Positions 56,420 to 64,000 of a stretch of DNA of 64,000 nucleotides are shown in pieces; position 1 is the first letter of the stretch; every line of letters starts with the position of its first letter. The DNA is taken from assembly GCF_947507565.1 (NCBI RefSeq), contig NC_089187.1:1984001-2048000 (forward strand), read 5' to 3'. The notes under the pieces are model-generated. The model had not been told where the DNA came from and did not search any database. It saw only the letters and a program-made list of their open reading frames with translations. Source of the DNA: Oscarella lobularis (taxonomy: Eukaryota > Porifera > Homoscleromorpha > Homosclerophorida > Oscarellidae). The translations under genes and the position numbers were made by a program.

Positions 56420-58078
56420 ATGGGAGACCCGAAGTGGGACGAGAAGTTGAAGCCAGTGCTAGCGAAAGCCGTCACTCTCGCTTCCAACCTCTTGGGCCCC
56501 GATTCGACATTTCTGGAAAAGCTCGTAGAAACGAAATGCCTCACAACCAACCAAACGGCTAGTATCAACAGGAGCTGGAACAAAGACGGAAAAACTCATG
56601 CGGCTAAAGAGCTTTTCCAAACCCTTTGGAGGCGCCCCACTCCGTACTTCGACGTCTTTTGCACCGTTTTGGCTAAGGTAGACCAAGGCGAAGACCTCCG
56701 ATGTCTCCTTCTGCCAGGTTAGAGTTCCATGCAGCAGCAGAACCTTCTTCTTTACCATATCTGCTGGTGTTTCAGAACGCACTTCAGAAGCCGTAGCCGC
56801 GACGTCAAGGGAGCGTCGTCAAGAGGAGACTCCGACTCCGTTCGATGACCATCTGGATAAAGAAGTCACCGACAAGGAAAGAATAGAAGCAGCGATACGG
56901 ATTCAATCTTGTTGGCAACGCATTGGAAGAATTTTGGGTCCGAAACCGTTCAAAGTTTACGAGCTTGCTGCGTTTGAGCAGAAGAAAGAATATCGCGATC
57001 AAGCTCAGGCGATGCTCGACGCTTGGGCGAACGCCCATTACAAAAAAGCCACTCGAAGGTGTCTTATTAAAGCAATGGAGCAGGAAGGCCTTGCGAAGGC
57101 TGCTGCTGAAGTTTTTTCCAATTCAAGTAATTTTATTGTAATTGATGTGTGGAGTTAGATGCTAATGTGCCTTCCAGAAGCAAAAGAGGAGGAGGAAGGA
57201 GCGACAGTGGCGTTTGAGCCAAGGGGTAAACTGAATGTGCATGTACTAGCTTATAAAGGATCTCATTCAACCCGTGTGTGTGTGTCTCAGTGGAAATTCT
57301 TGAAGATTTGGGTCCCGTCAAGAGGAGAAAGGAGCCTCGCTCAAGTTCTTTGGCGGAGAAGACTATTCCTAAACCAGGTATTCTTAGACGGTGAAAGATT
57401 TCTGCGTTTTAGTTGTGAGTTCTAGCTACTGACGAGAAGGCTGACAGCGGTACGATAGAATAAATTTTCTCAATCTTTTTTTCTTATTAGAGTGATTTTG
57501 TAGGTACTTCGTTTTTACCTAAGCGCACCTTCGAATGGTGCCTGCTTGTTTTTATTGTTGTTGCTGCGGGAGGCGCTTTTTTATATGCTGGCCTTCTTCC
57601 CGGTAAAAAGAGATTAATAATATAGTTCAAAGTATTTATTTTTGACTATGCTCTTGCTCTTAGGCAGTGGAGAGACATCGTCGTTTGCTTCAAAAAATTC
57701 AGCACCATCTAAAGGTACAATAAACCGTTACGGCGGGATCTGGTTCAATTTTTGTCTGCTGTTTCAGATGCTAAATCAGACTTGACAGGTGCCACGGTCT
57801 CAATGAAGGAATTGGAGGAAGCCATAATTAACATTGGACAACTAAAATGGGAAGACATTGCGCAGAAACTCGACTGGAGTTTCCACAAAATACAAGTTCA
57901 TAAAAGGGATAATCGAGATTGGACTAGCAAGGAGAATCTTCAGTATGTACTATTTGAGTATAAGCAGAACAATGAAGACAGCGAATCATCCCGTCAGCGG
58001 CTGATTGACGCATGCACTGACGTTAAAATTGGGGGCGCCCTTAGAGATGAGCTGAAACGTCAGGGAGTGATGTTTTAG
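56420..58078 (+). CDS. CARD-DD-TM-DD protein
   Basis: Exon 1 (MGDPKWDEKLKP) encodes a CARD (FLEKLVETKCLTTNQTASINR to AAKELFQTLWRRPTPYFDVFCTVL), ending at a GTTAGAG donor. Exon 2 (from about 56780, ERTSEAVAATS) holds death domain 1 (VTDKERIEAAIRIQSCW, RIGRILGPKPF, YRDQAQAMLDAWANAH). Short linker exons follow, then a membrane-span exon at about 57505-57602 (EWCLLVFIVVAAGGAFLYAGLL). The last exon is death domain 2 (LTGATVSMKELEEAIINIG, KWEDIAQKLDWSF, SSRQRLIDACTDVKIGGALRDELKRQGVMF). Both DDs keep the usual Trp. A true single span would put the DDs on opposite sides of the membrane. It is likely an adaptor or receptor in cell-death signalling. Confidence 0.72.
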
Positions 58079-58330
58079 AACGCTTATATACATTTTCAGT
58101 TTTTGTCTTTGTACGTGATACGTTAGGTTGGCAGCTGCCTTCACATGAAAGCACTTTTACGCGAAGACGCTGGGACGATGATGTCATCGTTTTTTTGTTT
58201 GATCCTAGCTTTTTCTACAGTACCCCCCAAAAAGCTTTCTTGATGAAAATTGCCGATGATTATGAAAACCAGCAGCAGTAGGCAGTGTACGGGACACCAG
58301 GAGGAATTTGCTCTCACGAGATCACTAAGT
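56934..58330. repeat. DD-TM-DD segment, source copy
   Basis: About 1.3 kb that recurs at 62690-64000 with very high identity, coding and intron alike. The copy at 62690 forms the 3' end of the ROCO gene and runs off the window. Confidence 0.85.
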
Positions 58331-58383
58331 CACGAGATCGAGCTTGTAACTTCTCTCCATCGTTGTCTAGCTTTGGAATCGGC
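58079..58383. other. Intergenic
   Basis: Between the CARD-DD-TM-DD gene and the ROCO gene, same strand. Most of it belongs to the duplicated block. No gene or TATA box is seen. Confidence 0.45.
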
Positions 58384-61300
58384 ATGGCAGACAAAGAAAA
58401 AGCTTCAGCCGAGTTGAGCCAAATCTCATCGGGCGAAGAAAGCGATTGGGAGTGAGAAAGGGTTCGGCGGTCGATGCTCGAGACCAAAACGATCTGTTTT
58501 GTAGCGAACAAGAAGAAGAGCGTCTTTATCGATGCGTGGAAAACGGAGATTTGGGAAATGTGAAAGAAATTCTTGCAAGTGGAAAAGTCCGTTTCAATAA
58601 AGTGTACGAAGATAAAGAATTGCATTGTGGAGAATATCGGATTATGGTTGTGTCTGCCTACGGTATATACTGCAGTACAGGATATTGAATAAGATTTATT
58701 AGGGGCGGCGGTGGACATTGATACACGTTGCAGTGTTGAGAAGAGAAATTGAGATTTTGAAGAATTTTATCCGACAAGGAGCGGATATCAATGATCGCTT
58801 TTGTACTATCTTGAACACGTCGCATTATTATTTTGGGGAAAGTCGGGTAAAATTGCCTCGAGTCTTATTCGCACAACACTTAAAATAATGAATTAGTCTT
58901 ATCTTACACCTTTGATGCTGGCATGTGTTATTGGTGATATGTCTGCTGTGGAAATTCTTCTGGAGAATGGAGCAAATACTTCGTCTATGACAATAGTAAT
59001 ATATTGTTTTAGTGTTCATACAACTTTCAAAATAATTGTTCTGTTTAGGGAGGAGACACAGCCTTGAAATTGGCATTTGCGAATGGACGCATTCAGATAG
59101 TAGAAAGATTAATCCCGAAAATAAATGATTATGAATTGCACGAGAGAGAAGTATTAAATGATGTCTATTTATTTATTTTTTATTTATTTATTGACTCGAT
59201 GCTTTTTCTACAGGTTCCTCTTTTTTTCCACGCTTGTTTTGGCGGACAAGAGATGGTTGAACTTTGGTTGAAAATAATGAAAAACGAGAAAAGAAAACGG
59301 AAGCAACTCAAACCAAACTATAAAACGGCGGTAAGTAACAAAAGTGTGCAAATTCGAGAGTTCAAGTCTGCTGGTTTCTTTAGCTTACAATTTTTAATCG
59401 TGAAAAAACAGCTGCTATTCATTGGGCTGTTGCGGGTGTACAAATTGAAGTTGTTAATTGGCTGTGTGAAAGAGGATTTCAGCTTTCGAATGTAAGCAGT
59501 TGAAATACAACGTTCTATTCTTAAAATCTTTGTAGACGGACTATTGGAACGTGTTTCATGTCTTGGCCAACTCTAATCAGAAAGAAGAGAGTGATCAAAT
59601 CAATCTCTTAACCTGGCTACTTAGTAGAGAATTACCTCTCGCAATGATAGACGTGGCTGCGGTATGTAGGATTTTGCGAAAGTGATGTCTCTATCCTGGC
59701 ATGTGTGCAGGTCGAAGGGACGCCATTGTCTTTGGCTTGTTGTTCGAAGAACTTCAGATTCGCGGCAAAGTTATTAGAATATGGTGTTCAGCGGAAATTT
59801 GATGTTCACGTATCGTTTAGCTAATATTAAAACGCAAGTTTGTTTGTTAAAAGTCGTTTTAGATTGGGAGAAATTTGCTGCTGAGAGTAATTTATAGCGG
59901 AGACCGGGATGTTGCAAAAGGCATCTCCGAGCTCAAAATCAAATTTTCTGGATTAGGGCTTCTTGCAATACATGATGTAGTGTCTTTACTTTTTAAAAAG
60001 TTTAATTTGTATTATTTTCTTGTTATAGAATTTTGTACGGGATAGAAAAGTGTTTGATTCGTTTGTGACTGAGGAAGTTCTTGTTGCTGGAATGCCTGGT
60101 GTTTTTCACTGGGCTGCCTGGTATGGCTCTTCATTGTCTCTTGATCATCTTTTGCGTCATGGAGCGAATCTGGAGGAAAAAGATGATGTGATGTGTCGCA
60201 CGCAATTGTTTGTTTCTATTTTCTGACAAAAAGTTTAGGAAGGATGTACACCGATCATGCGGTGCTCAACTGTGGAAAATTTGAAATGGTTTGTGGAGCA
60301 CAATGCAAATTACCGAGCAGTTGATCGGGTAGATTATTTTTCTAAATGAAGCAGATTTATGTATTTTGAATATTTTAGAACGGAAACTCGTTGCTTCTGT
60401 ATGGAATGTATGACTCGGTAAAGATATCTGTTCTTGAATATTTGCTGGATCTTTGTCTATCACTCGAGGCTGAGAATAATGTAAGCAGCTGACCTCAAAG
60501 AAAAGCGCCGCCGTTATATTTATTTTGTAATCAGGATGGAAAGAAACCTCACGAGGTAGCTCAAGGCGAAGTGCAAATATTTCTGAAAGCCAAATATGTA
60601 AACTCTCTTTATCTGCAAATATAAGCTATACTTCTTGCGAAATGTTTAGGAGAAAATGTTATCATTCCGGCTTCTTGACAGCACACCAGTTAAACCGGAA
60701 TGCGTTCAAACGTGTCTTGTCGGCGATCCGATGGCAGGCAAAACAACCCTCACGAATTCTCTGTGTGGCATCGCACCGCAGTCGGACGAGAGCCAATCAG
60801 ACGAACTTGATCGAACGGCCGGCGTCGATGTTCACAACAAGCAAGTGGACGGGGTGGGACTGATGTCTATCTGGGATTTTGGCGGTGACTATCCGTTCCG
60901 CGTCGCGCACGCTATTCTTTTCCGCTTCGTCTTGACCATTTTCTTGTGCGTCGTCAACCTAGATGATGGAAAGGGCGAAAAGCAGAAAGAAGCGATAGCG
61001 GCGGAACTGAGAGGATGGCTTGCTTTTTTGAAATCGGCGAGAAAATCAATCGTTTCCGGTATCACGATCGTCGTCGTTGGGAACAAGAGAACGGGAGACA
61101 ATCCGGACAACGATATGACACCTTCGGAGACATTTCGAATTCTTGTTGATAATCTTGTTGAAATGTTTAATAAGTCTGAGCCGATTTTCTGTTTGGGCGG
61201 CGTTTTTAAGGTAGACTGCAAGAAGAGACAGTCAGAGGCTATGAATTTGTTTCGCTGCAAACTGAAGGGAATCAGGAGAAAGCTTATTGAGGTATAGTAT

Positions 61301-63649
61301 AGGCTGTATAGCAGGAAGTCTTTGCATTTGAAAACTGCTGCACGGCTTTTTGTCATAGAATGCGGATTCAGTTCCCAAAGTGAGCGAGAATTGCAGATCG
61401 CTTATTGTAAACAGTTCTAACGCCGAGAACAAGTTACTAAACTTGGAAGAATTTCGACGCACTGTTGAAGAGCTGCTTAGCCGACCTCTCATCAAAGACG
61501 TTCGAGTTGAATCATTGGCCCAAAACCTTCACGACTCGGGAACTGTAAGCTCTTTCCGTATGTCTTTGATTAGCGCCAAAAGTTGTTTCGCAGATTCTGT
61601 ATTTTCACGCTCTTGCCCAAATTTATCTACAGCCTTCGGTTTTGGTAACCAATCTTCTGGGACCGATCCTCTCCGATCCCGACAAGTTCTACATCATCCG
61701 CGCAGTCAAGAACGACACGGGCCGAGTGAAGCGAGAAAACATAAAAATAGCCTTGGAGTTATTTCAAGAGCAGCAACGGAAACGAAATCGTCCGTTTGTA
61801 TCGTTCACCGTGGACGAAGCAATTCAAGTGATGCTCGATCTTCATCTCATTTGTCAAATTGAAGGTAAAGACGGTCCTCACTCGTATCACGTTCCTTGCC
61901 TCATTAAAGAATCAAAACCGGCTCGGGTTTGGGAGAAGAGAGACGACATGGTCGTCTACCGCGGTCGTCGCTACCGAGTTTCGCATCCCGAGACGGATGT
62001 TATTCCACCGCCGCTTTTTCCCGTTCTTCAAAGTCGCTGCGCCGCCATTTCGAGATGTCGCATGATTCTGTGGAAAAACGGCTTCACACTCGAGGCGTCT
62101 GGACAAAGTCACTTGGTCGAATGCCTCGTCGAAATAACCAATGAAAACGATGCCGTCGACGTGATCGTGCGCTGCTGGAAAGGAGGCGAACGATTTGCAA
62201 AGGATATGCTCGAAGACGTGAAACGCATTGTCGAGTCGGTTCGAAATGATAAAGCCAATGGCACTCCAATGGAATGGTGCTATTTGGACAGCGACGATCT
62301 TCAGAATCACAGTTCAGACGTGGCCGTGTACGAATTGGACGACATTAGGCGGTGCGAGAGCAGCATCGATATTGTATATGCAAGAAATGCTCGCGATGGT
62401 GTGTATCCTCACATTGAAATTAGCCGTCTTCATCTTCCTCCCCGCACCCGAGACGGAGAGCCGCAGCACCAAGGCCATTCTCCTACTGATATTGTGTGCA
62501 AAGATCTGATTGTGGCAAACAAGACAGACATCCAGAAGACGTACAAAGAAGTGAAATCATCACATCGGGTGGAAACACCGACAGAAGTGAAAGCGGTTGG
62601 CATGAAAGTGAAATCCCCTGATGGTACAGGTATTTCAAAATAAGATAAAAATATGCCTTTCAAATACGTCTCTCGTTGTAGCCCAAGAATTAGAGCTTAA
62701 AGATTACGAGATTGCTGCGTTTGACCAGAAGAAAGAATATCGCGATCAAGCTCAGGCGATGCTCGACGCTTGGGCAAACGCCCATTACAAAAAAGCCACT
62801 CGAAGGCGTCTTATTAAAGCAATGAAGGATGAAGGCCTTGAGAAGGCTGCTGCTGGAGTATTTTCAAGTAACTTTATTGTAATTGATGTGTGGAGTTAGA
62901 TGCTAATGTGCCTTCCAGGAGAAAAAGAGGAGGAGGAGGAAGGAGCGACAGTGGCGTTTGAGCCAAGAGGTAAACTGAATGTGTAATAGCTTATAAAGGA
63001 TCTCATTCAACCCGTGTGTGTGTGTCTGTCTCAGTGGAAATTCTTGAAGAATTGGGTCCCATCAAGAGGAGAAAGGAGCCTGGCTCAAGTTCTTTGACGG
63101 AGAAGACTATTCCTAAACCAGGTAATCTTAGACGCTGAAAGATTTCTGCGTTTTAGTTGTGAGTTCTAGCTACTGACGAGAAGGCTGACAGCGGTACGAT
63201 AGAATAAATTTTCTCAATCTTGTTTTCTTATTAGAGTGATTTTGTAGGTACTTCGTTTTTACCTAAGCGCACCTTCGAATGGTGCTTGCTTGTTTTTATT
63301 GTTGTTGCTGCGGGAGGCGCTTTTTTATATGCTGGCCTTCTTCCTGGTAAAAAAGAGATTATTAATATCGTTCAAAGTATTTATTTTTGACTATGCTCTT
63401 GCTCTTAGGCAGTCGAAAGACATCGTCGTTTGCTTCAAAAAATTCAGCACTATCTAAAGGCACAATAAACCGTTACGGCGTGATCTGGTTCAATTTTTGT
63501 CTGCTGTTTTAGATGCTAAATCAAACTTGACAGGTGCCACAGTCTCGATGAAGGAATTGGAGGAAGCCATAATTAACGTTGGACAACTAAAATGGGAAGA
63601 CATTGCGCGGAAACTCGACTGGAGTTTCGAAAAAAATACAAGTTCATAA
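58384..63649 (+). CDS. Ankyrin-Roc-COR (ROCO, DAPK-like) protein with a grafted DD-TM end
   Basis: ATG 58384 (MADKEKASAELSQ); exon 1 ends at a GTGAGA donor and exon 2 starts near 58503. About a dozen short exons hold ankyrin-like units (WTLIHVAVLRREIEILKNFI, TPLMLACVIGDMSAVEILLENGA, GTPLSLACCSKNFRFAAKLLEYG, FHWAAWYGSSLSLDHLLRHGANLEE). The Roc domain (60670-61290) has P-loop GDPMAGKTTLTNSL, G3 WDFGGDYPF and VVGNKRTG. COR follows (about 61380-62640). The order ankyrin, Roc, COR, DD is that of DAPK1 without the kinase. From 62690 the gene is a copy of the neighbour: DD1 lacking its first helices (LKDYEIAAFDQKKEYRDQ), linker exons, a membrane span (about 63249-63346) and DD2. DD2 has one extra A in a run near 63630 and stops at 63647 after WSFEKNTSS. 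Confidence 0.72.
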
Positions 63650-64000
63650 AAGGGATAACCGAGATTGGACTAGCAAGGAGAATCTTCAGTATATACTACT
63701 TGAGTATAAGCAGAACAATGAAGACAGCGAATCATCCCGTCAGCGGCTGATCGACGCATGCACTGAGGTTAAAATTGGGGGCGCCCTTAGAGATGAGCTG
63801 AAACGTCAGGGAGAGATGTTTTAGAACGCCTATATACATTTTCAGTTTTTGTCTTTGTACGTGATACGTTAGGTTGGCAGCTGCCTTCACATGAAAGCAC
63901 TTTTGTTTTTACGCGAAGACGCTGGGACGATGATGTTATCGTTTTTTTGTTTGATCCTATCTTTGTGTACAGTACCCCCCAAAAAGCTTTCTTGATGAAA
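62690..64000. repeat. DD-TM-DD segment, duplicated copy
   Basis: Copy of 56946-58246 in the same orientation, continuing past the window end. It differs by scattered substitutions and small indels, including the +1 in the A run of death domain 2. Confidence 0.85.

Noticed and set aside
1-64000. CRISPR arrays, bacterial operons, tRNA or rRNA genes
   Set aside because: None was seen. Introns and domain content are those of an animal nuclear genome.

Overview
The window reads as nuclear DNA of an animal. It has multi-exon genes with short GT-AG introns (mostly about 50-170 nt), lysosomal and matrix proteins of animal type, Ig receptors, and death-fold signalling proteins (DD, CARD, NB-ARC, Roc-COR). 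The compact introns, an NG2/CSPG4-like gene and lineage-specific arrays of death-fold and small zinc-binding genes suggest an early-branching marine invertebrate, possibly a homoscleromorph sponge. The species cannot be fixed from the sequence alone.

Layout. 1-1160: repeat debris, including an inverted copy of sequence that lies downstream of the Ig genes. 1414-5245 (+): beta-mannosidase. 5484-6509 (-): intronless secreted propeller-like protein. 6804-14890 (-): giant CSPG4/NG2-like proteoglycan with two LamG domains, many CSPG repeats, one membrane span and a C-terminal PDZ ligand.

15.6-32.0 kb: a tandemly duplicated module of about 7.7 kb. Each copy holds a DD/NB-ARC/TPR gene (-), a divergent Ig-type transmembrane receptor (+) and a zinc-ribbon gene (-). 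In copy 1 the NB-ARC gene is a pseudogene, with an 8-nt deletion through Walker A and a 4-nt insertion in the TPR region, and the zinc-ribbon gene is cut at the module boundary. In copy 2 these genes are open. A decayed fragment of a third NB-ARC/TPR copy sits at 15.6 kb.

31.4-44.0 kb: an array of very small zinc-ribbon genes (-) in two related architectures, a four-exon type of about 140 aa and a two-exon type of about 55-67 aa. They sit in nested tandem duplications with a breakpoint at 39481/44041.

44.3-51.1 kb: three tandem four-span channel-like genes (-) resembling the membrane region of LRRC8. They carry a shared C-terminal domain in place of leucine-rich repeats.

51.9-64.0 kb: a death-fold cluster. 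It contains DD-TM and DD-DD genes, a CARD-GTPase gene (-), a divergent CARD-DD-TM-DD gene (+), and an ankyrin-Roc-COR gene (+) whose 3' end is a duplicated copy of the DD-TM-DD part of its neighbour.

Taken together, about three quarters of the window is a recombining locus of putative recognition and cell-death genes: Ig receptors beside STAND ATPases, CARD and DD adaptors, a ROCO GTPase, large-pore channel-like proteins and an unknown zinc-ribbon family. Joint function is inferred from domains and neighbourhood only. All gene models were spliced by eye.
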